The notes: generated by a model from the letters alone, not told the origin. A stretch of DNA of 64,000 nt from Legionella shakespearei DSM 23087 (GCF_000373765.1 NZ_KB892426.1:124001-188000), one strand, 5' to 3'; counted from the first letter of the stretch, positions 16,787-26,107 are shown. Program-made: numbers and translations.

Positions 16787-17584
16787 TCACGAAGCTTGAG
16801 CAATAAGCCTGTGCATTCTAATCCAGCACATAGTACTGTTTGAACTGGCCAGATTTTTAAGCTCCTGCGATAAATGATTAATTTCTTCCTGTGATGCCAA
16901 ACCTGATTCCAACAATTGCGGGGTTAAATCATCCAGCGCCATAGAATAAATTTCCTTCTCACGTGAGGTTCTCAAAAGCGGCTGATACAAGGAATGATGC
17001 GTAACATTAAAATCAGAAGAGGCAAATTCCTGCTCCAATCGGTGCGCTATCTCAAAATCACGCTTGTTGCTAATAAAACAGTTTCTGGCCCATTGTGTAA
17101 ATTGAATGTAGGCTTCTGATGGAGGAGAACAAAAGGTAGAATCAAAAATAGACGGTTCTTCACATACGATAATACCGCCTGGCTTGAGGCAACTCCTTAT
17201 TTGCTGAATCACAGGATGAGCATCAGCAACATGATGCAATACCATACGGCAATAAATAAAATCAAACTGCTCACCAAGATCAGTGAGATAATTAACGTCC
17301 CATAACTTAAATCTTATATTGCGATGAGCTTCAGTCAATTTTTGCACGTGATCCAGCTGAGCCTGACTCAGATCAATTGCCAGCAGCGAACCCTGGCTAC
17401 CGATTAATTTAGCCAGTTCAAGAGTCATTGCTCCCGATCCGCAGCCAATTTCAAGGACTTTCATACCGGAACGAATCCCTGCCTCATTTAATAACCCCAC
17501 ACTGCTCCTGGCATAAAGCTCATGCTGCAGGCTTAAGCGATCGCGAGCTTTTTCGTTGGTATTGAGAATGTAACTTTCTGTCAT
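16787..17584 (-). CDS. Class I SAM-dependent methyltransferase
   Basis: At 265 residues it has motif I MKVLEIGCGSGAMTLELAK (about residues 39-57), the acidic end of strand 2 LLAIDLSQAQLDHV, motif II-III FDFIYCRMVLHHV, and CLKPGGIIVCEEPS. These place it in the methyltransferase 11/25 group. Substrate is not evident; a small-molecule or quinone-like target is possible. A good ribosome site AAGGACT precedes ATG. It lies 35 bases after the hydroxyacid dehydrogenase gene on the same strand, so the two are probably one transcript. Confidence 0.87.
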   Translation of the reverse strand: MTESYILNTNEKARDRLSLQHELYARSSVGLLNEAGIRSGMKVLEIGCGSGAMTLELAKLIGSQGSLLAIDLSQAQLDHVQKLTEAHRNIRFKLWDVNYLTDLGEQFDFIYCRMVLHHVADAHPVIQQIRSCLKPGGIIVCEEPSIFDSTFCSPPSEAYIQFTQWARNCFISNKRDFEIAHRLEQEFASSDFNVTHHSLYQPLLRTSREKEIYSMALDDLTPQLLESGLASQEEINHLSQELKNLASSNSTMCWIRMHRLIAQAS

Positions 17585-17619
17585 AATAGTCCTTTATTTT
17601 TATTAAAACACAAAAAGCA

Positions 17620-18549
17620 TTAGCTAATTGACGTATTTTCCATCATGGATAACTCTTTTAAATAAGTGTTTAACTGATATGCCTGCAATTGAAACATTGC
17701 TTCGAGATTTTCGTGGGTAGAACTTCCCATATGAGGGGATAGCACTACATTGTCTAATGATCTTAAGGCTAATGGTACTTCCGGTTCATTGGAAAATACA
17801 TCAAGACCCGCACCCGCGATCTTCTCATGACTGAGCGCATGAATGAGTGCATCCTGGTCTACAATACTGCCTCGTGCCACATTGATGAGATAGCCTTTTT
17901 TACCCAGATTTTCAAGTACCTCTTCATTAATTAAATGATAGGTTTCTGAGGTAGAAGCACAGCAAATAATTAAAAAATCACTGTTTTTAGCAAGTTCTTT
18001 TACATTGGAATAATAAGCATATGGCGTCTCTTTAGGAGTACGGGTTGTGTATGAGATATTCATTTTAAATGCTTCAGCAAAACTGGCAATGGTTGCGCCA
18101 ATTTTTCCCAGTCCTACTAATCCCAGCCTTTTCCCAAAGAGATGATTTCCTGTAAATCGAGGTTTCCTCTCTATCCATTCATTATTACGGGTATAGTTAT
18201 GGTTAGGGAGTATCTTGCGCGCAAGGCTTAACATTAAAGTCAAAGCCAATTCAGCGGTGTCATGGATGCCGGCATTGGGTTGCGACAAGAGTTTGATATC
18301 ATGTTCGGCCAAATAGGCTTTATCGATATTGTCTGTGCCTATTCCCAAATGACAAATTGTTTTTAAATTTGGAAATTGGGCTAAACAATCCGCGTCCAAT
18401 TTGTCCCAAACCGTTGATGCCATAGCGATACAAAGATGCTTTTCTGTCAACTGATTCATTTCCCAGCCCGGAACGATATGCCATTGCGGAAGAAGCAGCG
18501 GTGTAATTGGTTTGGTAAACTGATTCGTAAGAAAGACAGAATGGTTCAT
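17620..18549 (-). CDS. D-2-hydroxyacid dehydrogenase, NAD(P)-binding
   Basis: The 309-residue protein has the Rossmann motif GLVGLGKIGATIASFAEAF (about residues 142-160) and the catalytic set Arg in NVARGS, Glu in NEPEVP and His in LSPHMGSST. It is closest to glyoxylate/hydroxypyruvate reductases or phosphoglycerate-dehydrogenase-like proteins. It has no C-terminal ACT domain, so it is not a full-length SerA. AGGATAT precedes ATG. It is the upstream gene of a likely two-gene unit with the methyltransferase. Confidence 0.87.
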   Translation of the reverse strand: MNHSVFLTNQFTKPITPLLLPQWHIVPGWEMNQLTEKHLCIAMASTVWDKLDADCLAQFPNLKTICHLGIGTDNIDKAYLAEHDIKLLSQPNAGIHDTAELALTLMLSLARKILPNHNYTRNNEWIERKPRFTGNHLFGKRLGLVGLGKIGATIASFAEAFKMNISYTTRTPKETPYAYYSNVKELAKNSDFLIICCASTSETYHLINEEVLENLGKKGYLINVARGSIVDQDALIHALSHEKIAGAGLDVFSNEPEVPLALRSLDNVVLSPHMGSSTHENLEAMFQLQAYQLNTYLKELSMMENTSIS

Positions 18550-18640
18550 TTAATATCCTATAGCAATGGGTGCTGAATGCGCTGTCAAATATGAACTAAA
18601 TTCCGAATACTTGCAATTGCTACTTTGCTCTCCGGAGCGT

Positions 18641-18667
18641 GTAGCCCGGTCTGCTCGCTGCCGGGAT
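18641..18667 (+). repeat. REP-like element, family C
   Basis: GTAGCCCGGTCTGCTCGCTG then CCGGGAT. It precedes a family B palindrome by about 60 bases, in the same C-then-B order as at 16554 and 24660. Bases 18550-18640 and 18833-18975 of this 426-base divergent gap hold no gene; the latter should contain the ruvB promoter. Confidence 0.82.
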
Positions 18668-18729
18668 CAAATAGGCATCCTAGCTGTAATCCACTGATTC
18701 TTCTACACATCCTTGTTATTCCCCGATCT

Positions 18730-18832
18730 ACGTCGTCCTGAGCGCGTCTTTTTGCGCGAAGGATCTCCTGCACGCGGCATGGTGCCAGTATTTGGAGATC
18801 CTTCGCGCAAAAAGACGCGCTCAGGACGACGT
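18730..18832 (+). repeat. 103-bp palindrome, family B, copy 4
   Basis: Perfect 39-base arms of the TTTTTGCGCG allele surround a 25-base loop with GGCATGGTGCCA. The left flank TTATTCCCCGATCT is the common outer flank. This is the only repeat-bearing divergent gene junction in the window. Confidence 0.93.
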
Positions 18833-18975
18833 GAAGCAGTTTCACCCCCGCCACGTTAGCACAATCTTTCGGAAACTACGTGAGAAAATCCTGAGAAAAT
18901 TTTATAAAGAAAAAGCTGCTATTAAAAAAACATATGTTAAAATAGTTCAAATCGGGTGAATCTTATAAGACTCTT

Positions 18976-19986
18976 ATGCTGGAAAGTGATCGCTTAATCA
19001 GTACCCAAAGTATTATCTCGGAAGAAGCAATAGATCGTGCAATCCGTCCTCTAAGCCTGCGTGAATACATCGGTCAGGAAGCGGTAAGTTCACAAATGCA
19101 GATTTTTATTGATGCTGCCAAAAAAAGAAATGATGCTCTGGATCATGTGTTGATTTTCGGCCCCCCAGGGCTTGGAAAAACGACTTTGGCAAATATTATT
19201 GCCCATGAAATGGGTGTTAATATACGTCAGACTTCAGGTCCTGTTATTGAAAGGGCTGGTGATATAGCTGCTATTTTAACCAATCTTCAGGAAAATGATG
19301 TCCTCTTTATTGATGAAATTCATCGCTTAAGCCCGGTAATTGAAGAAATCCTTTACCCCGCTATGGAAGATTATAAGCTGGATATTATGATAGGCGAAGG
19401 TCCTGCGGCGCGTTCCATCAAACTGGAGTTGCCACCATTTACTTTAATCGGAGCGACTACCAGAGCAGGGTTACTGACGTCTCCATTGAGAGACCGTTTC
19501 GGGATCGTACAGCGACTGGAATATTATTCTGTAGACTCGCTGACACATATCGTTACCCGTTCAGCTCAACTTCTCAATGTTCCTGCTGAACCTGAAGGAG
19601 CACGCGAAATTGCCATGCGTTCAAGAGGCACTCCCCGAATTGCTAACAGGCTGTTACGCCGGGTACGCGATTATGCTGAGGTGAAAGGACGTGGCATAAT
19701 AAGCGTGGATATAGCCAGCAGGGCGCTTGAAATGCTCGAAGTGGATCAGCATGGTTTTGACCTGATGGACAGAAAGCTGTTAATGGCTGTAATTGAACGT
19801 TTCAGTGGTGGTCCGGTAGGTGTTGACAGCATTGCTGCTGCTATAGGTGAAGAAAAAGGAACTATTGAAGACGTTTTAGAGCCATATTTAATACAACAAG
19901 GATTCCTTATGCGCACTCCTCGCGGTAGAATGGCAACTCCCAGGGCATACCAGCATTTTGGATTAAATGCTTTGGAACAGGAATAA
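18976..19986 (+). CDS. ruvB: Holliday junction branch migration helicase subunit RuvB
   Basis: The 336-residue AAA+ motor protein drives branch migration with RuvA. Walker [12 protein letters not shown] is at about residues 61-71 and Walker [11 protein letters not shown] at about 109-118. Sensor 1 GATTRAGLL and the arginine-finger region TSPLRDRFG follow, then the winged-helix DNA-binding end ([16 protein letters not shown]). ruvA and ruvC are not next to it here. ybgC follows after 3 bases, and the tol genes after that. Confidence 0.97.
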   Translation: MLESDRLISTQSIISEEAIDRAIRPLSLREYIGQEAVSSQMQIFIDAAKKRNDALDHVLIFGPPGLGKTTLANIIAHEMGVNIRQTSGPVIERAGDIAAILTNLQENDVLFIDEIHRLSPVIEEILYPAMEDYKLDIMIGEGPAARSIKLELPPFTLIGATTRAGLLTSPLRDRFGIVQRLEYYSVDSLTHIVTRSAQLLNVPAEPEGAREIAMRSRGTPRIANRLLRRVRDYAEVKGRGIISVDIASRALEMLEVDQHGFDLMDRKLLMAVIERFSGGPVGVDSIAAAIGEEKGTIEDVLEPYLIQQGFLMRTPRGRMATPRAYQHFGLNALEQE

Positions 19987-19989
19987 ACA

Positions 19990-20379
19990 ATGAACTCTCA
20001 GCACATTCATCAATGCAATGTACGGGTGTATTCAGAGGATGTTGATTATATGGGAATTGTTTATCATGCGAACTATCTTCGCTATTTTGAACGAGCCAGA
20101 ACGGAATTATTAAGACAAAAGCAGCTGTTATTAAGTGATCTGAAGCAATTAGAGGTTTTATTTGCGATAAGTGAAGTGAACATGAGGTATATTAAGCCAG
20201 CATTGTTAGATGATTTATTAACAATTGAAACAGAAATTATTGAACGTAAGGCATGTAGTTTTATTTTTAAACAAAGTATGCTGAACCAGCAGGGCAAACT
20301 GCTCTGTGACGCAAATATAAAAGCAGTATGCGTTGATGGCCGGTTAAAGCCTAGACGACTACCTGATATAATAGGGTGA
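19990..20379 (+). CDS. ybgC: Acyl-CoA thioesterase YbgC (tol-pal associated)
   Basis: The 129-residue hotdog-fold thioesterase has the 4HBT signature YSEDVDYMGIVYHANYLRYF (about residues 13-32) with the catalytic Asp and the H-N-Y group. Members hydrolyse short acyl-CoA and bind acyl carrier protein in the phospholipid pathway. AGGAATAA lies before ATG. It is the first gene of the tol cluster, 25 bases before tolQ. Confidence 0.93.
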   Translation: MNSQHIHQCNVRVYSEDVDYMGIVYHANYLRYFERARTELLRQKQLLLSDLKQLEVLFAISEVNMRYIKPALLDDLLTIETEIIERKACSFIFKQSMLNQQGKLLCDANIKAVCVDGRLKPRRLPDIIG

Positions 20380-20404
20380 TAAAACCTCTATACTGGAGAG
20401 AAAC

Positions 20405-21079
20405 GTGGGTAATCAAGCAAGTGTATTGATGTATTTTATGCAAGCAGGCCTGGTTGTTAAGTCTGTAATGATGATACTACTGGTCGCTTCAATAGTCTCA
20501 TGGACTTTGATCTTTCAAAGGGCATGGTTCTTTAATCGTAAAAAGCAATTAACCGATGCATTTAACCGCAGGTTTTGGGACAGCAGTGACTTAAGCAAAC
20601 TTTATGCTGATGTTGATAGCAATAGCGATGAAAAGCAGGGAATGGCTGCTATTTTCCACGCAGGCTTTAAAGAATTTGTCAGAGCAAGAAAACAGGGTGT
20701 TGTTACGCTTGAACCCATTCAGCGGGTAATGCAGATAAGCCATGCCAAAGAAGCAGAAAAACTGGAACAGCATTTACCTTTTTTTGCCTCAGTGGGTTCC
20801 ATTGCACCTTACGTGGGCCTGTTTGGCACCGTTTGGGGTATTATGACTTCATTCCAGGCTCTTGGACACGCACAGCAAGCAACTATAGCCATGGTGGCTC
20901 CAGGTATTTCCGAGGCACTGGTTGCAACTGCTTTGGGATTGTTTACTGCCATACCGGCAGTTATTGCCTATAACCGATACACCACACGTGCGAATATATT
21001 ATTAAATCGATTTGATTTATTTCAAGAGGAATTGATTTCGCTGATAGAACAACAAACTTCTGGTACTGCACGAGGATAA
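20405..21079 (+). CDS. tolQ: Tol-Pal system protein TolQ
   Basis: The 224-residue inner-membrane protein has a membrane helix near the start, then the conserved pair of helices FFASVGSIAPYVGLFGTVWG IMTSF (about residues 122-146) and GISEALVATALGLFTAIPAV. This is the MotA/TolQ/ExbB proton-channel pattern. It energises TolA with TolR. GTG is the start, with GGAGAG 4 bases before it. Confidence 0.96.
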   Translation: MGNQASVLMYFMQAGLVVKSVMMILLVASIVSWTLIFQRAWFFNRKKQLTDAFNRRFWDSSDLSKLYADVDSNSDEKQGMAAIFHAGFKEFVRARKQGVVTLEPIQRVMQISHAKEAEKLEQHLPFFASVGSIAPYVGLFGTVWGIMTSFQALGHAQQATIAMVAPGISEALVATALGLFTAIPAVIAYNRYTTRANILLNRFDLFQEELISLIEQQTSGTARG

Positions 21080-21086
21080 TAAGCAA

Positions 21087-21545
21087 ATGATCCGAGCAAA
21101 AGTCAAACGCGAACGTCCAATTTCAGAAATTAATGTTGTGCCTTACATTGATGTTATGTTGGTTTTATTAGTGATCTTTATGATTACTGCACCGATGTTG
21201 TCTCAAGGGGTCACTGTCGATTTGCCTAAAGCAGCCAGTCAGACTTTACAGCCCACCGACAGGGAACCAATAATTGTTTCTGTTAATCAGCAAGGCACTT
21301 ATTTTCTTAATATAAGCAGCACTCCGGCTGATCCTATAGAATCTCAGGCACTGGTCGTGCGTGTTGCTGCCGAATTGCAGTTAGCCAGCGAGTCCGGACA
21401 AAAACTTAATGTTCTGGTGAAGGGAGATCAAGGTGTTCCCTATGGAAAAGTAGTTCAGGCCATGGCTTTATTAAAGCAGGCAGGCGCTGAACAGGTAGGA
21501 TTGCTGACTGATTCAACCAGTGAAACGAATGAGGGGCAGGCATGA
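21087..21545 (+). CDS. tolR: Tol-Pal system protein TolR
   Basis: The 152-residue protein has one N-terminal membrane helix with the essential Asp in VVPYIDVMLVLLVIFMITAP (about residues 17-36), then a periplasmic ExbD/TolR domain. It partners TolQ in the stator. GAGGATAA precedes ATG. Its stop overlaps the start of tolA by 4 bases (ATGA), so translation is coupled. Confidence 0.96.
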   Translation: MIRAKVKRERPISEINVVPYIDVMLVLLVIFMITAPMLSQGVTVDLPKAASQTLQPTDREPIIVSVNQQGTYFLNISSTPADPIESQALVVRVAAELQLASESGQKLNVLVKGDQGVPYGKVVQAMALLKQAGAEQVGLLTDSTSETNEGQA

Positions 21546-22555
21546 TAAGTACCCCAAGTTACCGCAAAGCGTTTTTTTCAGCTATTGCACTGCATTTGTT
21601 TTTAATTGTCATGCTGTTAACTGATAACTCAAGTCAACGGCCTGTATTGACCAAAGAAACCCAGAATACTCCTGGTATGGAGTTGCCTATTGTTGCTACT
21701 GCAGCAGCAAAGCAACAGGAGCCAGTTAAAGCGGTTAGTGTTGATAATAGTGAGGTGATGGAAACGGTCAACCGTTTGAAACAGGAACGCCAGCAACAAC
21801 ATCAGGCTGAAGTAAACAGGCAAAAGGAGCTTAATCGTCAGGCTGAACAGGCAAAGCAGCAAAGGATTAAAGAGCAGCAACAAATTGCGAAGTTGAAAGA
21901 AGAGGCAAATCGCATTGCTACAGAGCGCAAAAAGCAGGCTGAAGAAGAGAAAAAGCGCCTGAAACAACTGGCAGAACAAAAAGCTGTCGAAGCAAAACGT
22001 ATTGAGGAATTAAAAAAACAAAAAGACCTATTGGTAAAACAACAGCAGGAAGAAGCAAAAAAACTGGCTGAACTCAATAAGAAGAAGGCCGATGAAAAGG
22101 CTAAAGCCGATAAATTAAAAGCAGAACAGGCAAAAGCGGATAAAGCTCGAGCAGATAAAGCACGTGCTGATCAGGCAAAGGCCGATGCGGAACGGAAACA
22201 GCAGGCAGATGCGGCAGCTGCGCACCAGGCAGCTCAAAATGCTGAAAGGCAGGCGCGCATCTCTGGTGAGGTGGACAAGTACAAGGCGCTTATTGTTAAC
22301 GCAATAGGACGAAACTGGATATTACCTGAAAACGCTGACAGCAACATGTCGAGCCAATTCAGAATACGTCTTGCTCCAGATGGAATGGTATTAGAAGTCA
22401 CCTTAACCCGCAGCAGTGGTGACGCACTGCTTGATAGATCAGCCCAAACAGCGATTTATAAAGCATCACCGCTTCCCGTACCTACAGACGCAGAAACATT
22501 TAATCTGTTTCGCGATATCAGTTTAACCGTTCGTCCAGAACAAGTTAGGGGGTAA
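21542..22555 (+). CDS. tolA: Cell envelope integrity protein TolA
   Basis: The 337-residue protein has a single N-terminal membrane helix (about residues 10-26). A long Ala/Lys/Glu/Gln-rich helix follows (about residues 55-235; repeats such as [18 protein letters not shown]), then the C-terminal TolA domain with [20 protein letters not shown] (about residues 248-267). It links the TolQR motor to TolB and Pal across the periplasm in cell division. The low-complexity helix gives the long open frames seen on the opposite strand. Confidence 0.95.
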   Translation: MISTPSYRKAFFSAIALHLFLIVMLLTDNSSQRPVLTKETQNTPGMELPIVATAAAKQQEPVKAVSVDNSEVMETVNRLKQERQQQHQAEVNRQKELNRQAEQAKQQRIKEQQQIAKLKEEANRIATERKKQAEEEKKRLKQLAEQKAVEAKRIEELKKQKDLLVKQQQEEAKKLAELNKKKADEKAKADKLKAEQAKADKARADKARADQAKADAERKQQADAAAAHQAAQNAERQARISGEVDKYKALIVNAIGRNWILPENADSNMSSQFRIRLAPDGMVLEVTLTRSSGDALLDRSAQTAIYKASPLPVPTDAETFNLFRDISLTVRPEQVRG

Positions 22556-22560
22556 AACTC

Positions 22561-23820
22561 GTGATTAATCGAATTATCACACTCATTTTTGTATTATGCA
22601 GCAGCCAGCTATTTGCTCTTGATTTGGAGTTGACTCAAGGGATAAATTCGGCCTTGCCTATAGCAATCAATTCATTTGGTTCTGATGCTGGCGCTCAGGA
22701 AATAGCCGGTGTCATTGAAAACGATTTAACCTTATCTGGCCAATTTAAAATTGTTTCAGGACCTAAAGGCCCGAACGCACAGTCTTCTGTGGATACGTTG
22801 AAACAGCTGGGTGCTGACAGTGTGGTTACTGGCAGAGTAACACGTATAGGCAACCGCTATGAAGTCAGCTTTACTTTATCTGATGCAGCAGCAAGAGGCG
22901 CTACTCTGCTTACCAAGTCTTATCAGATAACCGATAGTGAAATACGTCCTTTAGCGCATCATATCAGCGATGAAGTGTATCAGAAATTAACCGGTGAACG
23001 CGGTATATTCTCTACCCGTATCGCGTACATTTCAGTACAACGCGGTCGTGACAGGAACCGTTATTCTTTAGAAGTTGCCGATGCCGATGGGCATAACCCA
23101 CAAAGTCTTCTGGTTTCTTCTGAACCTATTATGTCTCCATCATGGGCACCTGATGGAAAATCAATTTCTTATGTTTCTTTCGAGCGTAAGAGAGCTCAGA
23201 TTTTTACCGTTTCTGTGGAGTCAGGTCAACGTCGCCTGATTACTAGCTTCCCCGGAATCAACGGTGCACCAGCCTGGTCGCCAGATGGTCGTCAGCTTGC
23301 AGTCGTTTTGTCCAAGAGCGGCACACCTAAAATTTATAATGTCGATCTTGGCAGTGGCAGTATGAAACAAATCACCTTTGGTGATGCTATTGACACAGAG
23401 CCACGTTTTTCTCCTGATGGACGTAGTTTGCTATTTACTTCAGGACGTGGTGGTTCACCACAGGTTTATAAATTAACATTGGCAACAGGGCAGGTGAGCC
23501 GTGTTACTTTTGAGGGCAATTATAATGCCCGTGCCTCTTACACACCGGATATGAAAAATATAGTCATGCTGCATCGTGATGACAGAAGCTTTAATATCGG
23601 TTTGCAAAATGCCAACGGTGGACCTATCGCCAGCCTGACATTCTCAGGTCTTGATGAGTCTCCTTCTGTTTCGCCAAACAGCCGTTTGGTGCTTTATGCC
23701 ACCCGTAACCAGGATAAAGGTGTATTAGGTATCGTTTCTATAGACGGTAGAATCAGAATGAGACTTCCAGCGCGTGAGGGTGATGTACAAGAACCTGCAT
23801 GGTCTCCCTATTTGAGCTAA
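22561..23820 (+). CDS. tolB: Tol-Pal system protein TolB
   Basis: The 419-residue periplasmic protein has a signal peptide cut after LFA (about residue 19), a TolB N-terminal domain to about residue 150, and a beta-propeller with WD40-like PD40 repeats such as [33 protein letters not shown] and [19 protein letters not shown] start, 5 bases after tolA. The gene normally next in this cluster, pal, is absent; an S1/P1 nuclease gene follows after 2 bases instead. Confidence 0.96.
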   Translation: MINRIITLIFVLCSSQLFALDLELTQGINSALPIAINSFGSDAGAQEIAGVIENDLTLSGQFKIVSGPKGPNAQSSVDTLKQLGADSVVTGRVTRIGNRYEVSFTLSDAAARGATLLTKSYQITDSEIRPLAHHISDEVYQKLTGERGIFSTRIAYISVQRGRDRNRYSLEVADADGHNPQSLLVSSEPIMSPSWAPDGKSISYVSFERKRAQIFTVSVESGQRRLITSFPGINGAPAWSPDGRQLAVVLSKSGTPKIYNVDLGSGSMKQITFGDAIDTEPRFSPDGRSLLFTSGRGGSPQVYKLTLATGQVSRVTFEGNYNARASYTPDMKNIVMLHRDDRSFNIGLQNANGGPIASLTFSGLDESPSVSPNSRLVLYATRNQDKGVLGIVSIDGRIRMRLPAREGDVQEPAWSPYLS

Positions 23821-23822
23821 TT

Positions 23823-24656
23823 ATGCTTCGTATTGTTATTATCTTGTTTTTATTATGTTTTGCATTAACTGCAAAGGCATGGAATGGAATGGGTCACCAA
23901 CTGGTGGCTCAGATTGCCTATGATAACTTGACTCCCGCAGCTAAAAAGATGTGTGATGAATACACGAAATCATACAGTACCGTGTCTCATAGCACGAACT
24001 TTGTAACTGCAGCTGCGTGGATGGATTTAATAAGATTAAAAGACATACATTGGTATGATACTTTGCATTATATCGATATTCCTTTTAGTAAAGACAATAC
24101 GACGCTTCCGGTGGTTCAGGATATGAATGCGCTTTGGGGTATCAAGCAAGCCATTGCAGTTTTATCCTCCAGTAAATCTACCAATGTAGATAAGGGCTTG
24201 AGTCTGCGTATTCTGACTCATTTGGTTGGCGATATTCATCAACCTCTTCACACTGTGACCAAAGTAAGCAAGCGTTTGCCTGAAGGTGATTTGGGTGGTA
24301 ATTTATTTAAATTGGCCAAGAATCCTATTGGAGAGAATTTACATAAATATTGGGATAATGGTGGCGGGATACTTATTGGTGGTAGTAAAAAATTCCAGGT
24401 TCAAAATAAAGCGCGTCAGTTAGAGCAAAAATGGTCCTGCGATATGGCGCTTAAAGATAAGAATCCACAACAATGGATTAAGGCTTCTCACAAGCTTGCG
24501 GTAACTGAAGTTTATAACACCAGGAAAAATAGGATTCCAAGCAAGAAGTATCAGTTAAGTGTCCAGAACATATCACAAAAGCAAATTCTTTTCGCCGGTT
24601 GCAGATTGGCTAATTTATTAAACAAAATTGCGAAAGACACCAACGCTAACGTTTGA
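23823..24656 (+). CDS. S1/P1-type nuclease, secreted
   Basis: The 277-residue zinc enzyme has a signal peptide (LLCFALTAKA) with cleavage just before the required N-terminal Trp: WNGMGHQ. The trinuclear zinc ligands are visible: this Trp and His, the Asp in AAAWMD, the His in IHWYDTLHYID, the His/Asp set in THLVGDIHQPLH, and the His/Asp in NLHKYWDNG. The family cuts single-stranded nucleic acid and removes 3' phosphates from nucleotides. ATG 23823 lies 2 bases after tolB, so it is probably expressed with the tol genes. A role in scavenging nucleotides or host nucleic acids is inferred. Confidence 0.92.
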   Translation: MLRIVIILFLLCFALTAKAWNGMGHQLVAQIAYDNLTPAAKKMCDEYTKSYSTVSHSTNFVTAAAWMDLIRLKDIHWYDTLHYIDIPFSKDNTTLPVVQDMNALWGIKQAIAVLSSSKSTNVDKGLSLRILTHLVGDIHQPLHTVTKVSKRLPEGDLGGNLFKLAKNPIGENLHKYWDNGGGILIGGSKKFQVQNKARQLEQKWSCDMALKDKNPQQWIKASHKLAVTEVYNTRKNRIPSKKYQLSVQNISQKQILFAGCRLANLLNKIAKDTNANV

Positions 24657-24659
24657 CCT

Positions 24660-24687
24660 GTAGCCCGGTCTGCTTGCAGCCGGGATC
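24660..24687 (+). repeat. REP-like element, family C
   Basis: GTAGCCCGGTCTGCTTGCAG then CCGGGATC, beginning 3 bases after the stop of the nuclease gene. A second, half-decayed C-like sequence (CCTGGCTGCAAGCAACTG) lies at 24701-24718. The family B palindrome follows at 24743. Confidence 0.86.
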
Positions 24688-24742
24688 GAAGTGGCACCTA
24701 TCCTGGCTGCAAGCAACTGTCTCTTGGCCCGACGCCCGATCC

Positions 24743-24845
24743 ACGTCGTCCTGAGCGCGTCTTTTTGCGCGAAGGATCTCCTGAAAGTGGCATGGTGCCA
24801 AATCAGGGAGATCCTTCGCGCAAAAAGACGCGCTCAGGACGACGT
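24743..24845 (+). repeat. 103-bp palindrome, family B, copy 5
   Basis: Perfect 39-base arms of the TTTTTGCGCG allele surround a loop with GGCATGGTGCCA. The outer flanks CCCGATCC and GGATCGGGGAATAGCAA extend the palindrome further. This copy marks the left edge of the 938-base convergent gap, which is wholly occupied by repeats. Confidence 0.93.
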
Positions 24846-24910
24846 GGATCGGGGAATAGCAACGATGTGCGACGAGTCTGTGCTCGCAACCGTGAATGGG
24901 GTGCTTACTG

Positions 24911-25577
24911 CTATGTTCGTGCAGAGGGGATACTCCGTCTCCGAAGCATACATCAGGGCAAAAAATCTGTGCCAATGCTTCGAGACGGCGCAAAAAGCCG
25001 CGCCTCCTCAGCACGAACGGATTGTGCGAGTGCGAAAAAAGTTACGGTGTTATTCAGGATTGATGTGAACTCGAAAATAAGGGTTTTATTATCCCATCCC
25101 ACCCACTGGCCCGTTCGTGCTGAGGAGGGGGTAACCCCGTCTCGAAGCATGCATCAGGACAAAAAATCGGTGCCAATGCTTCGAGACGGCGTAAAAAGAC
25201 GCGCCTCCTCAGCACGAACGGATTGTGCGAGTGCGAAAAAAGTTACGGTGTTATTCAGGACTGATGTGAACTCGAAGATAAGGGTTTTATTAGCTCATCC
25301 CACTCACCGGCCCGTTCGTGCTGAGGAGGGGTGGTAACCCCGTCTCGAAGCGTGCCCAGGACAAAAAATCTGTGCCAGTGCTTCGAGACGGTGCAAAAAG
25401 CGGCGCCTCCTCAGCACGAACGGATCGGGTGAAGGCAAAAAAAGTTATGGCGTTATTCAGAAGTCATGTTAATTCGAAATAAGGTATTTCTTAGCCCATC
25501 CCACTCACCGGCCCGTTCGTGCTGAGGAGGGGTGGTAACCCCGTCTCGAAGCATCCATCAGGACAAAAATCTCCTGC
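24911..25577. repeat. Tandem array with 201-bp period (family E)
   Basis: Three units start at about 24911, 25109 and 25310, with a partial fourth at 25511. The last two steps are exactly 201 bases. Each unit is a palindrome of about 110 bases, with arms CCGTTCGTGCTGAGGAGG and GTCTCGAAGC against GCTTCGAGAC and CCTCCTCAGCACGAACGG. A conserved linker of about 90 bases follows, containing AAAAAAGTTACGGTGTTATT. The first unit is the most diverged on its left arm. The period is a multiple of three, which leaves long open frames that I do not regard as genes. A family C remnant (25573-25593) ends the array. Confidence 0.9.
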
Positions 25578-25594
25578 AAGCAGACTGGGCTACA

Positions 25595-25921
25595 TTATTT
25601 TTTGGGTGTCAGCTGGCTTGCAACGCCATCAAATACCGCTCCGCCGCCACTCACTATGTTTTTAAAGGTATTGTCTGCGTTATTGGCGCCCGATGGGGTA
25701 AAAAATCGGTTTGCTGCGTTTTCTACCGGTCTGTTCTGTTCCCCCATTTCATTCAGCTTATATATAGTTGCACCTGCCGCTACGGCTGCGACTGCAACAC
25801 CACCTCTGGTATCACCAAAGAAATACCCGATTATGGCTCCTGCTATACCGACTCCAGTCAGTACTGCTGCGGTCTTTGCTGTGTCATCTGCTAATTTTTC
25901 AGTTTTATCACCTTTTGGCAT
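25595..25921 (-). CDS. Small glycine/alanine-rich membrane-associated protein
   Basis: I do not recognise a named family. The 108-residue product has a charged start (MPKGDKTEKLADDTAK) and then a hydrophobic glycine-rich stretch, TGVGIAGAIIGYFFGDTRGG then VAVAAVAAGATIY (about residues 22-54), of glycine-zipper type. A polar tail with FFTPSGANNADNTF ends it. The strong ribosome site GGAGGGT before ATG argues that it is a real gene. It is downstream of pdhC on the same strand but separated by 207 bases. Confidence 0.72.
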   Translation of the reverse strand: MPKGDKTEKLADDTAKTAAVLTGVGIAGAIIGYFFGDTRGGVAVAAVAAGATIYKLNEMGEQNRPVENAANRFFTPSGANNADNTFKNIVSGGGAVFDGVASQLTPKK

Positions 25922-26033
25922 CCTACCCTCCTAAATGAATGTGAAAATCGAGAATAGTGTATTAAAAATAAAATTACAAGCCATTTAATTGACACAGAAT
26001 ATTGTTTTTCGTAGTCACCTGGTTAAAAGAAAA

Positions 26034-26061
26034 CCTTACGCTATCGCTGCATCAAGGCTAC
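26034..26061 (-). repeat. REP-like element, family A, single copy
   Basis: On the minus strand it reads GTAGCCTTGATGCAGCGATA then GCGTAAGG, lacking three bases (GAT) of the family A unit. It lies in the tandem gap between pdhC and the small protein gene. Confidence 0.8.
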
Positions 26062-26077
26062 AATTAATGAAATGAGC

Positions 26078-26107
26078 ATGTAGGTTGAACTCTGGTACAA
26101 CCTACAT
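26078..26107 (-). terminator. Hairpin downstream of pdhC
   Basis: A perfect 10-bp stem ATGTAGGTTG / CAACCTACAT with a 10-base loop lies 21 bases past the pdhC stop. There is no good T-run on the minus strand, so it may be a weak or factor-aided terminator or an RNA end stabiliser. Confidence 0.5.

Noticed and set aside
18585-18854. 89-residue minus-strand gene upstream of ruvB
   Set aside because: Its sequence is the translated 103-bp palindrome plus a REP unit; no ribosome site.
21629-22077. Cys/Phe-rich minus-strand genes opposite tolA
   Set aside because: They are complements of the Ala/Lys/Gln-rich coiled coil of TolA and have no independent support.
24691-25337. Long open frames through the repeat array, one with a repeated peptide of about 67 residues
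   Set aside because: The 201-base period is divisible by three, so a frame once open stays open. Arg- and Ser-rich products come from the palindromes. No ribosome site is present.
24911-25577. CRISPR array
   Set aside because: The repeating unit is 201 bases, palindromic over more than 100 bases, and the intervening linkers are nearly identical rather than unique spacers. No cas genes are nearby.
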